Positions 6,816 to 14,639 of a stretch of 18,364 bases of DNA are shown piece by piece. This stretch comes from CAIOGI01 sp964561875 (lineage in GTDB: Bacteria; Patescibacteriota; Minisyncoccia; Phycocordibacterales; PALSA-1337), in assembly GCA_964561875.1 (NCBI GenBank), contig CAZLQL010000012.1, forward strand, positions 1 to 18,364, written 5' to 3'. Numbering within the stretch: position 1 is the stretch's first letter; each line of letters starts with the position of its first letter. Under the pieces are notes generated by a model. It was given only the letters and a program-made list of their open reading frames with translations. It was not told the DNA's origin and searched no databases. Both the position numbers and the translations under genes were made by a program.

Positions 6816-7400
6816 ATGAGGAAAATAACCTTTGATATTGAAACAAAGAATATTTTTAGTGATGTAGGATCAAACGATCCAACTGCTCTAGATATATCTG
6901 TGGTCTGTATTCATGATTCATTAACTGATGAGTACACAAGTTATTTAGAAAAAGATTTTCCGAAACTATGGCCTATACTCGAACAAGCAGATATGTTTAT
7001 AACATTTAATGGAGATCATTTTGATATCCCATTATTAAATAAATACTACACTGGTGATCTTACAAAGATAAAAAGTTTAGACCTATTGGTTGAAGTAAGA
7101 AATTCACTTGGTAGAAGAATAAAGCTTGATACTATTGCAGAAGCGACACTAGGTAGAAATAAAGCAGGTCATGGACTTGAAGCTATAACATGGTGGCAAA
7201 ATGGTGAAATAGATAAAATAATAAAATACTGCATAGAGGATGTAAGGATTACAAAAGAATTATATGACTATGCACTCTTAAATAAGAAATTAAAATATAA
7301 AGACCTTGGTTTAAATGGTCAGATAAAAGATATAAAACTCGATACCTCAAAATGGGAGGAGAAAAATGAAAGTGCCTTAACATTTACCCTACCGTTTTAG
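6816..7400 (+). CDS. DEDDy-type 3'-5' exonuclease-like protein
   Basis: A 194-aa RNase H-fold protein of the DEDD exonuclease superfamily, resembling the stand-alone YprB/RNase_H_2-type group. The four acidic residues and the tyrosine are in place: D7 and E9 (FDIET, Exo I), D70 (FNGDHFD, Exo II), and Y138 with D142 (YCIEDVR, Exo III, DEDDy type). KLDTIAEATLG (103-113) and AGHGLEAITWWQNGE (117-131) match the region before Exo III in this group. It is likely to remove nucleotides from 3' ends of DNA or RNA; the substrate cannot be told. It starts one base after hisS. A weak GGAG lies 12 bases before its ATG, so translation may be coupled to hisS. Confidence 0.8.
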   Translation: MRKITFDIETKNIFSDVGSNDPTALDISVVCIHDSLTDEYTSYLEKDFPKLWPILEQADMFITFNGDHFDIPLLNKYYTGDLTKIKSLDLLVEVRNSLGRRIKLDTIAEATLGRNKAGHGLEAITWWQNGEIDKIIKYCIEDVRITKELYDYALLNKKLKYKDLGLNGQIKDIKLDTSKWEEKNESALTFTLPF

Positions 7401-7403
7401 ATT

Positions 7404-7431
7404 TTGACAAATAATATAGATAGTGTAGTTT
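7404..7431 (+). promoter_or_regulatory. Promoter of the 83-aa membrane protein
   Basis: A perfect -35 TTGACA (7404-7409) is followed after 16 bases by TAGTTT (7426-7431), which keeps the key TA and final T of a -10 box. It starts right after the exonuclease stop. This is the only full-consensus -35 I found in the intergenic regions. Confidence 0.5.
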
Positions 7432-7441
7432 GATATAAGAA

Positions 7442-7447
7442 AGGAGG
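7442..7447 (+). promoter_or_regulatory. Consensus Shine-Dalgarno before a GTG start
   Basis: AGGAGG, within AAAGGAGGG, lies 8 bases before a GTG at 7456. It supports GTG as the start of this small gene. Confidence 0.8.
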
Positions 7448-7455
7448 GATATTTT

Positions 7456-7707
7456 GTGAATATATTTGAAATACTTTATTCAATTACGAAGTTTTATTTC
7501 TTCATGAGCCTATCTATTTCAGGGCTTATGACAGTTATTTTTATCTCGAACATACTTGATTATTATGATGACCAGTCAAAGCTAGTTATCTTTTTTAAAT
7601 CATTATGTCTATCCTTGATTGTTCTTGTATTTGCTTTCATCTTTTGGCCAGTGATCATTTGTGACGTGTCCAAAAAATTGTATTACTATTTAAATGAACA
7701 CTGGTGA
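7456..7707 (+). CDS. Small membrane protein of unknown function, two TM segments
   Basis: An 83-aa hydrophobic protein starting at GTG with a consensus SD. Two predicted membrane helices cover about 11-32 and 49-69, joined by a short acidic loop (DYYDDQSK, 35-42), with a short tail rich in K and Y. No signal peptidase site or known motif is recognised. It has its own TTGACA promoter and its own terminator 10 bases after the stop, so it forms a single-gene unit. The GTG start, the SD, the TGA stop and more frequent ATC, TTG and GTG codons set it apart from neighbouring core genes. Small-protein roles such as toxin, holin-like or regulatory peptide cannot be separated by sequence alone. Confidence 0.7.
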   Translation: MNIFEILYSITKFYFFMSLSISGLMTVIFISNILDYYDDQSKLVIFFKSLCLSLIVLVFAFIFWPVIICDVSKKLYYYLNEHW

Positions 7708-7717
7708 TATCGAACAT

Positions 7718-7742
7718 AGCCGAGCAAACTCGGCTTTTGTCT
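7718..7742 (+). terminator. Intrinsic terminator of the membrane-protein gene
   Basis: AGCCGAG (7718-7724), loop CAAA and CTCGGCT (7729-7735), followed by TTTGTCTTAT. The 7-bp stem is identical to the core of the typA/MarR terminator. Confidence 0.85.
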
Positions 7743-7762
7743 TATAGAATAAGATTTAATAT

Positions 7763-7791
7763 GTGACTATATTTTAAAATAAGGTTACAAT
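7763..7791 (+). promoter_or_regulatory. Promoter of the DsbA-like gene
   Basis: GTGACT (7763-7768, 4 of 6 to TTGACA), a 17-base spacer and TACAAT (7786-7791, 5 of 6 to TATAAT). Transcription from about 7798 leaves a leader of some 22 bases. Confidence 0.5.
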
Positions 7792-7819
7792 AAACACATA
7801 TAAAATTTAAAAGAAATCA

Positions 7820-8593
7820 ATGGAAGAAAAAAATCAAAATGTATCTCCTTTAAATATCCCAACTGCAATAATAGTTGCAGGAGCAATAATAGCAATATCT
7901 ATTATTTGGTCCACAAAAACAAATGTAGAAAAGACGAATAATGGAGTATTGTCTGGACTAGAGACAAATTCTGTTAAACCCGTAACATCTTCTGATCATA
8001 TATTGGGAAACCCAAACGCTCCAATAAAGATTGTTGAATATTCTGACACAGCATGTCCATTTTGTAAGATGTTTCATTCAACTATGAGAAAAGTAATGAA
8101 TGAATATGGTAAATCAGGAAAAGTAGCTTGGGTATATAGACATTTTCCAATAGATAAAATCGGTACAAGATCAGATGGTGGTATACTCCACCCAAACTCA
8201 GGTAACGAAGCACAGGCCACAGAATGTGCTAATGCTCTCGGCGGAAATGAAAAGTTTTGGGGTTTTATAAATAAAGTTTATGAAATTACTCCTTCTGTTA
8301 CTCAAACTAGTCCAGATGGTCTCGACCAAAAACAGCTACCTATAATCGCAAAAAGTTTAGGGTTAAATGTTGATGATTTTAATAACTGTCTTGTAAGTAA
8401 AAAATTCACCGATAAAATTGAAGCACAATACAATGATGGATTAAATCTTGGAATAGAAGGCACACCAACAAGCTTTATAGTATCGAAAGGTAAACAAACT
8501 ATCAAAATAGAAGGTGCGCAACCATATGAAAGTATTAAACAAGCAATCGATGCTCTTATACAAGAAAATGACAGCGATCCTTTAACACTTTAG
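7820..8593 (+). CDS. Membrane-anchored DsbA-like thiol oxidoreductase
   Basis: A 257-aa protein with one N-terminal membrane segment (about 14-30) preceded by a short cytoplasmic stretch, then a low-complexity linker and a thioredoxin-fold domain (about 55-250) placed outside the membrane. The active site CPFC is at 79-82 in SDTACPFCKMFH. The cis-proline is P216 in GIEGTPTSFIV. The inserted helical domain holds two further cysteines (C136 and C190), which could form a structural disulfide. This fits the DsbA/thioredoxin_4 group, which introduces or shuffles disulfides in exported proteins; an oxidase partner such as VKOR or DsbB is not in the window. No signal peptidase site is evident, so it should stay anchored. 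A weak AGAAA lies before the ATG. Its 3' end converges on the helicase gene across 49 bases with no clear hairpin. Confidence 0.88.
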   Translation: MEEKNQNVSPLNIPTAIIVAGAIIAISIIWSTKTNVEKTNNGVLSGLETNSVKPVTSSDHILGNPNAPIKIVEYSDTACPFCKMFHSTMRKVMNEYGKSGKVAWVYRHFPIDKIGTRSDGGILHPNSGNEAQATECANALGGNEKFWGFINKVYEITPSVTQTSPDGLDQKQLPIIAKSLGLNVDDFNNCLVSKKFTDKIEAQYNDGLNLGIEGTPTSFIVSKGKQTIKIEGAQPYESIKQAIDALIQENDSDPLTL

Positions 8594-8642
8594 TTTTATA
8601 CAGAAAACATTACCAAAGCAAAATAATCTTAATATTTAAAAT

Positions 8643-11579
8643 CTAACTTATTTTCTTGAGTGAACACCACTGACAATCTTTGTCATCACAATACCCTTTT
8701 GTAATATCTCCGCTCCAAACACTTTCTATTAGTGCATTTATCTCTTCATTTACTTTTACTATATCTTGATTATTTATAGGTAGAGTAATCACCGGACATC
8801 TACCCTTTTCATCTGGACTTACAAATACCAGAGAAGGAATTATCTTTCTATTTTTAAATCTTGGTTCTTGTGATAATAAAATATAATAAAATACTAATTG
8901 TCTGAAATACCCCCCATCACTATCTTTTGTCTCACCTTTTATTGCTTTTTCAGACATTGCTTTTCTTGTTTTATAATCAAAAACATAGACCTCATTTCCA
9001 TTATCTATTATTGCATCTAGTTTACCGTGAATAGGTATTTTTACTGTACTATCTTTATATTTATAGGAAAATGAAGACTCAACCCAGTGTTCTGTATAAA
9101 TAGTTCCCTTCATCAAGAAATGTTGACTTAGAGACTTTGCAACATCTTTTGAACTACCTATAAGTTCGTCTTTTACCCTTTCTTTATCTAGAGTTTCGAG
9201 ATATGAATCTTTCAAATATTCATTTATTCGTTCTTCCAATTTTTCTTTTATAATCTTTTCATCTTTATCCTGAAGCATCCAAACTTTTGATATTGCATCA
9301 TGCATTGCATTTCCCTTTTCTGAAGACACTGTTAAAGGCTGTGGAAGTTTTAATATACTTTGAAATATAAACAAATTTTTACAATTTAAAAAGTGATTTA
9401 AAGCAGTTACAGACAAACCTTTTTCCAATAAAACATTTTTTGCAATATCAACTATTTTATTTTCTCTATTTTTATCTATTTCTTCGATATTTTTATTTAA
9501 TAATCTATTATTATTTGATCTAGGTAGATTTATATATTCTACATGCTCATTTGGCAATTCTTGTAAAAATCTCAATGGTTCAAGAATTTTTCCATCTATT
9601 TCCTCTAGTGAACTTAGTATAATTGCTCTATTTTTCGCACGAGTTAATGCAACATAAAATAATCTTCTAAGATCTTTTATATCACTATAACTTGCTTGCT
9701 TTTTCGGTAATACAAAAGAACTACCACGATTTTTACCTATCCAAGTTTCTTCATTTGCATAAGGAATAAATACATAATCAAATTCTAATCCTTTACTACC
9801 GTGTGCTGTTAAAGCATATGTAGGAATATCTGGGGCACCAACAGAAACCTTTACCATTCTAGTCTCAGCTGAAGTCCTGTATGCTAAAAGACTTTTTATG
9901 ATTTCGATCGGACTATGGATATTACTGTCATTTACTAGAGACTCAGCTAGAGAAACTATACCCTTCCATACATGTATGTATGATGGATCTTTTGAAATCA
10001 GATCAACAAAACCCGAGTGAGTTGCTGTATTTATAAGAAAATTTATTGAACTGTCATTTAACAATTCTTTTCTTATCTTTGAAATTCCAACAATAGTCTT
10101 TTCAATACTATCAACTTTTCCACTCTTAATATCTTTCAAAAATGTAACTGATTGACTGAAATCCATATTCCACATTCCTGCTATAACAGTCTTTGAAAGC
10201 ATGTCTATACGATTTGGATCTGCAATATATTCAAGTAAATCAAAAAACAATATACCTATTGGATGATGGAATATATCCACGCTTCTCTCTGACGATATTG
10301 GTATGCCAGATTGTTCAAATAGTCTTATTATTCTGTCTAATTCTCTATTGCGTCTTGTAATAATAGCTATACTTGCTTCAGGATTTATTTTTCTTATAGA
10401 TTTTATTTCATCAATTATATAGTCCTCCGTAGAACTTACATCTTCACCATTTACTATAGTTACACTATTTTTATCTTCTTCTATATCACTTTCTGTTTTT
10501 CCACCTTTGAGTGCTATTCTCAATTCTTTATTCTCATCTTGTTCATAGTTATGTTCTATCATTTCAAAACTGGCATCCAAGATCTTCTGTTTTGAACGAT
10601 AATTTGTATCAAGAGATATTAGACGCATACTCGGCCACTTCTTCTTTAGTAATAAAAAGTTTTCTACAGAAGCTCCTTGGAAACGATATATTGCTTGTTT
10701 TTCATCTCCCACAATAAATATATTTGGCGTATCAAAAAAGTCAGCAATAAGTGATACTATGGTATTTTGTGAATCATTTGTATCTTGATGTTCATCAACA
10801 TGAATATATAGATATTGCTCTTGAATAAGTCTCAACAATTGTTCATCATTTTTAAAAGCTAAAAGTAAGTTTGATATTAGATCATTAAAATCTAATTTTT
10901 TATTTTTAACTTTTTTATCTTCATAAATTTCATAAACTTTTGAGAATAGGATTGTTTTTTTACACTTTTCTATTGCCTCTATTGCTTCCGCTTTCAATTT
11001 ACCTTTTGTAACACCTCTACTTGATATAGAGTTTTCATCATCCTCTATTCTTTTTATTTCCTTTAAAGCGAACTTTTCTACATCGTTTGGAGAAAGTGCC
11101 TCACGTTTTGCATCATCTATTGCACTGATTATAGATCTTATATATGCATCTGGTTTTCCCAATGGTCTTAGATCAGAAAACTCTTTATCTTGTAAGATCT
11201 CTTTTATAAGTAATTCTTGCTCTATTTCAGTCATCTGTTTCATATCCTGAAGATGGATAAAATGATCCGGTTGTTCATTTATAACCGAAGAAGCAAAGCT
11301 ATGAAATGTGTGTATTCTTACTTCATGCGCCCTATCACCTATTATTGAAACAAGTTTCTCCCTCATCGCCTTTACACCAGCATCTGTATATGTAATAGCC
11401 AAAATGCCATTTGGCGGTGTATCCGTCTGTTTTAGTATATTTGCTATACGTAATGTTAATATAGTCGTCTTACCAGTTCCTGGCCCTGCTATAACCATTA
11501 TAGGCCCTTCTATAGCGTCTACAGCATCCTTTTGAGCCTTGTTTAATGATTTATATAGTTTAGTAAAGGTGTCTTGCAT
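8643..11579 (-). CDS. UvrD/PcrA-family helicase fused to an AddB-type Fe-S nuclease
   Basis: A 978-aa SF1A helicase-nuclease likely to unwind and trim DNA ends in recombination and repair. Helicase motifs: GPGTGKT (32-38), VDEHQDTN (261-268; DEHQ rather than the usual DEFQ), GDEKQAIYRFQGA (291-303), TNYRS (325-329), TAHGSKGLEFD (591-601) and LRRLFYVALTRAK (637-649). The C-terminal part is a PD-(D/E)XK nuclease with H760 (GNAMH), D855 (GKLDAI), D868-Y-K870 and Q894. Four cysteines bracket the nuclease: C733, then C964, C969 and C972, the arrangement that binds a 4Fe-4S cluster in AddB, AdnB and Cas4-type nucleases. No RecB/RecC or AddA/AddB partner is adjacent, so it may work alone or with a distant subunit. 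Its ATG directly abuts the rpoD stop with no intervening base. Confidence 0.92.
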   Translation of the reverse strand: MQDTFTKLYKSLNKAQKDAVDAIEGPIMVIAGPGTGKTTILTLRIANILKQTDTPPNGILAITYTDAGVKAMREKLVSIIGDRAHEVRIHTFHSFASSVINEQPDHFIHLQDMKQMTEIEQELLIKEILQDKEFSDLRPLGKPDAYIRSIISAIDDAKREALSPNDVEKFALKEIKRIEDDENSISSRGVTKGKLKAEAIEAIEKCKKTILFSKVYEIYEDKKVKNKKLDFNDLISNLLLAFKNDEQLLRLIQEQYLYIHVDEHQDTNDSQNTIVSLIADFFDTPNIFIVGDEKQAIYRFQGASVENFLLLKKKWPSMRLISLDTNYRSKQKILDASFEMIEHNYEQDENKELRIALKGGKTESDIEEDKNSVTIVNGEDVSSTEDYIIDEIKSIRKINPEASIAIITRRNRELDRIIRLFEQSGIPISSERSVDIFHHPIGILFFDLLEYIADPNRIDMLSKTVIAGMWNMDFSQSVTFLKDIKSGKVDSIEKTIVGISKIRKELLNDSSINFLINTATHSGFVDLISKDPSYIHVWKGIVSLAESLVNDSNIHSPIEIIKSLLAYRTSAETRMVKVSVGAPDIPTYALTAHGSKGLEFDYVFIPYANEETWIGKNRGSSFVLPKKQASYSDIKDLRRLFYVALTRAKNRAIILSSLEEIDGKILEPLRFLQELPNEHVEYINLPRSNNNRLLNKNIEEIDKNRENKIVDIAKNVLLEKGLSVTALNHFLNCKNLFIFQSILKLPQPLTVSSEKGNAMHDAISKVWMLQDKDEKIIKEKLEERINEYLKDSYLETLDKERVKDELIGSSKDVAKSLSQHFLMKGTIYTEHWVESSFSYKYKDSTVKIPIHGKLDAIIDNGNEVYVFDYKTRKAMSEKAIKGETKDSDGGYFRQLVFYYILLSQEPRFKNRKIIPSLVFVSPDEKGRCPVITLPINNQDIVKVNEEINALIESVWSGDITKGYCDDKDCQWCSLKKIS

Positions 11580-12803
11580 TTAGTAATTCTTCAATTGATT
11601 TACTTTATCATGCTGACGGATCTTTTCATGAGCTTTTGCTTCGATCTGACGTATACGTTCACGAGTAACTCCAAATTCTTTTCCTACTTCTTCTAGTGTA
11701 TGAGTAATACCATCATTTAAACCATGACGCATTTCTAGTATCTTTCTTTCCTTTTCTGAAAGATCATTCATTATCATATTTACCTGATCACGAAGTATTC
11801 TCTGTGATGATTCTTGGTCTGGAGAAAGAATCTTATCATCTGATAGGAAATCTCCCAGAGTTGACTTACCATCATCACTATCATCACCTACTGGTGTTTC
11901 GAGTGACACTACATCTTGGTCTATTTTCTCAATATTATAAATCTTATCTACATCAAGACCCATTTCTATAGCTATTTCTTCCGCCAAAGGTTCTCTTCCC
12001 AATTCTTGTGAGAGACGGCGTACAACTTGTTTGTATTTTGCAATAGTCTCAACCATGTGTACTGGAACACGAATAGTTCTTGACTGATCTGCCAGGGCAC
12101 GAGTAATAGCCTGACGTATCCACCATGTTGCATAAGTAGAAAACTTAAATCCTTTTGACCAATCGAACTTATCTACCGCTTTAAACAAACCAAGATTTCC
12201 TTCTTGTATAAGATCTAGAAGAGTAAGATCAGGACTTCTACCAACATATTTTTTTGCAATAGAAACCACTAGACGAAGATTTGCTCTTGCCAGAAGGTTC
12301 TTTGCTTCCATATCTCCTGCTTGTATTCTCTTTGCCAAATCCTTTTCTGATCCAGCAGAAATAAGTGGGTATTGTCCTATTTCTTTCAAATACATTTGAA
12401 TTGAATCGTATGAGGAATCGCTACTTCTTGAACCATATGAATATTTCTTTGGAGCTGGTTCTGGAGCTTCAACTTCAAGTAGACCTCCTCCTTCCAAAAT
12501 ATCAATACCAGCTGTAGATAGTTTGGAGTAAAGATCATCTAGGAAATTTATATCTTGCTCAACATTTGGAAATTCCTTTAAAATCTCATCGTATGTGACA
12601 AATCCTCTTTCTTTTCCTTTTGAAATAAGCTTATCTGCTTTTATTTCTATTTCTTTTTTTGAATTTTTCTTTTCTACTTTTCCAGATTTTGATACGGATT
12701 TTTTGGCAACCTTTTTTGCTTTATTTTTAAAAGAGACACGATTCACCTTTGGTGACTTGGTGGCTTTCTTTATTTTTGTTTTTTTATTTTGTTTTTTTGC
12801 CAT
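11580..12803 (-). CDS. rpoD: Primary sigma factor RpoD (sigma-70/SigA)
   Basis: A 407-aa housekeeping sigma factor that directs RNA polymerase to promoters. Residues 1-50 form a very basic tail with 21 lysines and one acidic residue. A region 1.1-like helical domain follows at about 51-107 (GFVTYDEILKEFP). Region 1.2 starts at DSIQMYLKEIG (133-143). Region 2 includes NLRLVVSIAKKY (175-186), DLIQEGNLGLFKAVDKFD (197-214) and the -10-reading FSTYATWWIRQAITRAL (221-237). Region 3 covers about 244-330. Region 4 contains LSEKERKILEMRHGL (348-362) and the -35-reading helix-turn-helix TLEEVGKEFGVTRERIRQIEAKA (369-391). It lies 15 bases after dnaG and zero bases before the helicase. No SD precedes the ATG; upstream sequence is only A and T. 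Confidence 0.97.
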   Translation of the reverse strand: MAKKQNKKTKIKKATKSPKVNRVSFKNKAKKVAKKSVSKSGKVEKKNSKKEIEIKADKLISKGKERGFVTYDEILKEFPNVEQDINFLDDLYSKLSTAGIDILEGGGLLEVEAPEPAPKKYSYGSRSSDSSYDSIQMYLKEIGQYPLISAGSEKDLAKRIQAGDMEAKNLLARANLRLVVSIAKKYVGRSPDLTLLDLIQEGNLGLFKAVDKFDWSKGFKFSTYATWWIRQAITRALADQSRTIRVPVHMVETIAKYKQVVRRLSQELGREPLAEEIAIEMGLDVDKIYNIEKIDQDVVSLETPVGDDSDDGKSTLGDFLSDDKILSPDQESSQRILRDQVNMIMNDLSEKERKILEMRHGLNDGITHTLEEVGKEFGVTRERIRQIEAKAHEKIRQHDKVNQLKNY

Positions 12804-12818
12804 TTTATTTTATTAAAT

Positions 12819-14639
12819 TTATTTACGCTTTTTTGATAATTCATTTAGCCTTAATGTGAGCTGTTGGACCTTTTTACTTATCTCTTCTACCCTCCTATCA
12901 TCCTTCCCTCTTTCTGCTTGTGATAGATCCGCCATAGCTTTTGTAAAACTTTCTTTTGTAAAATCTAATTCGAGATTTAATATAAGCTCATCAAATTCTT
13001 TTTTAAGATTTTTATTTGAGTTATACATTACCTCTGCCTCTGTTAACAAATCATCTTTTATCAGCAAATGTAGTTCTGATAGTGATTTATATTTTTCTTC
13101 ACCAACTAGATTTTTTATAAAATCCATTTGCGATTTTATATCTATATCCTTATCAATATCAGGATTTTTTTCTATATAGAACATGAGTCCATATAGCCTG
13201 CGTGTAACCATATCAAGACGAGATAAATCATTTTTCTTTATTTCCACTTTTTTGGAAATATTTGTTTTTGATTCTTCTTTTTCTTTTATTTGATTTTCCT
13301 TTTCAATTTTTATCAAATCCTCTGTAATCGAAGATTCTGAGAGACCTGTTCTCTCACTAATTAGTTTTATAAAATGTGATTTTTCCATCGCCCCAGAAAT
13401 GGAGGCTATAAATGGAAGTATATGTGTCCGAATCGCGGTAGGAATTTTCCTTGAATCAAGCTTAGCTTGTTCTATATCCCGCATAACGGCATCAAGCTCA
13501 AATTCTACCACATGTTTTGATTTTCGCAATACATTTTTCCACTGCTCAACATCATCCCTCACTAGATCTGCTGGATCTTTTCCATCGGGTAGATCTGCTA
13601 TCTTTACATCCATACCTATAGATAAGGCAATTTTTGCTGAACGAAGCGCCGCCTTTCGCCCCGCGTTATCTGAATCAAAAGCTAGGATAATATTTTGCGA
13701 AAGGCGGCGCACAATACCCAAGTTATTTACTATATTTTCTTTTGAAAAAATAGTATCAGAAAGAGCAGTACCAGAAACTGCAACAGTATTTTTTACACCT
13801 GATTGATGAGACAATACAAGATCCATCTGTCCTTCAACCATAATAGAATAATTTTTTATTCTTATATCTTGTTTTGCTTTATCAATACCATACAGAACAG
13901 TAGATTTTGTATAAAGTGGAGTATCAGGACTATTTAAATACTTTGCTGATTTACCATCATCTACTATTATTCTTCCAGAAAATGCTATAACTCTGCCACT
14001 AGAATCAGATATTGGAAACATAACCCTTCCACGGAACCTATCGTAAGGTGTTTTTTCGACATTAGCAGTTTTTTGTTTTTGATAATCGCCATATTCCTGC
14101 TCAGGACGCTTTGCCAATCCAGCTTTTTCTATATCTGAATCACTATATTTCTTGGTCTTTAAGTAGTTATATAATGTTCTCCATTCATTTTGAGCATAAC
14201 CGATTCTAAAAGATTTTATAGTCTCATCTTTTATACCTCTACTTTTTATATAATCATAGGCAAGCTTACTGTTCTTCAGATTTACCTCAAAAAACTTTGT
14301 AGCATCTTCCATTATGTTATACAACCTTTCTTTTTCACTAGCATGCTCAGGTTTTTCTATAACAATAGGAACACCAGCTCTATCTGCAAGAAGTTTCATA
14401 GCTCCCATGAAGTCCAGTCCTTCAAACTGTTCAACAAAAGTAAATATATCTCCCTTCGCTCCACAACCAAAGCAGTAGTAACTTCCTCTATCTGGAGATA
14501 TGTAGAAACTTGGTGTTTTTTCATTATGAAAAGGACACTTGGCCTTTAGATTTTTACCAGCCCTTTCCACTTTTATATAAGAAGTAACCACATCTTCTAT
14601 AGTTAGCTTCTCTTTTATTTTCTCTACAGTTGTAGACAT
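12819..14639 (-). CDS. dnaG: DNA primase DnaG
   Basis: A 606-aa bacterial primase that makes RNA primers at the replication fork. The N-terminal zinc-binding domain has C35, H38, C56 and C59 (CPFHNEKTPSF and YYCFGCG). The core polymerase region includes RFRGRVMFPI (201-210). The TOPRIM domain has E269 (MVEGQMD, 267-273), D322 and D324 (FDSDNAG, 321-327). The C-terminal part (about 440-606) is helical and charged and should include the helicase-interacting domain. It sits between rpoC and rpoD; the dnaG-rpoD pairing resembles the classic macromolecular synthesis operon. A TATAAT box lies six bases before the ATG. Inside the gene, a perfect 14-bp inverted repeat flanks the codons of the catalytic DxD motif. 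Confidence 0.97.
   Translation of the reverse strand: MSTTVEKIKEKLTIEDVVTSYIKVERAGKNLKAKCPFHNEKTPSFYISPDRGSYYCFGCGAKGDIFTFVEQFEGLDFMGAMKLLADRAGVPIVIEKPEHASEKERLYNIMEDATKFFEVNLKNSKLAYDYIKSRGIKDETIKSFRIGYAQNEWRTLYNYLKTKKYSDSDIEKAGLAKRPEQEYGDYQKQKTANVEKTPYDRFRGRVMFPISDSSGRVIAFSGRIIVDDGKSAKYLNSPDTPLYTKSTVLYGIDKAKQDIRIKNYSIMVEGQMDLVLSHQSGVKNTVAVSGTALSDTIFSKENIVNNLGIVRRLSQNIILAFDSDNAGRKAALRSAKIALSIGMDVKIADLPDGKDPADLVRDDVEQWKNVLRKSKHVVEFELDAVMRDIEQAKLDSRKIPTAIRTHILPFIASISGAMEKSHFIKLISERTGLSESSITEDLIKIEKENQIKEKEESKTNISKKVEIKKNDLSRLDMVTRRLYGLMFYIEKNPDIDKDIDIKSQMDFIKNLVGEEKYKSLSELHLLIKDDLLTEAEVMYNSNKNLKKEFDELILNLELDFTKESFTKAMADLSQAERGKDDRRVEEISKKVQQLTLRLNELSKKRK
13646..13710 (-). repeat. Perfect 14-bp GC-rich inverted repeat inside dnaG
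   Basis: GCGCCGCCTTTCGC (13646-13659) and GCGAAAGGCGGCGC (13697-13710) are exact reverse complements separated by 37 bases. On the mRNA the arms encode R311-S314 and R328-A331 plus flanking single bases. The loop encodes Q315-G327, including D322 and D324. Eleven of 14 bases per arm are G or C in an otherwise AT-rich gene. It can form a long-stem hairpin in dnaG mRNA or a cruciform in DNA. Confidence 0.9.

Noticed and set aside
8594..8642. Terminator between the convergent DsbA-like and helicase genes
   Set aside because: The 49 bases are AT-rich and I found no stem of useful length.
9967..9978. 12-bp palindrome CATACATGTATG in the helicase gene
   Set aside because: It is an AT-rich coding repeat of a length expected by chance, with no supporting context.
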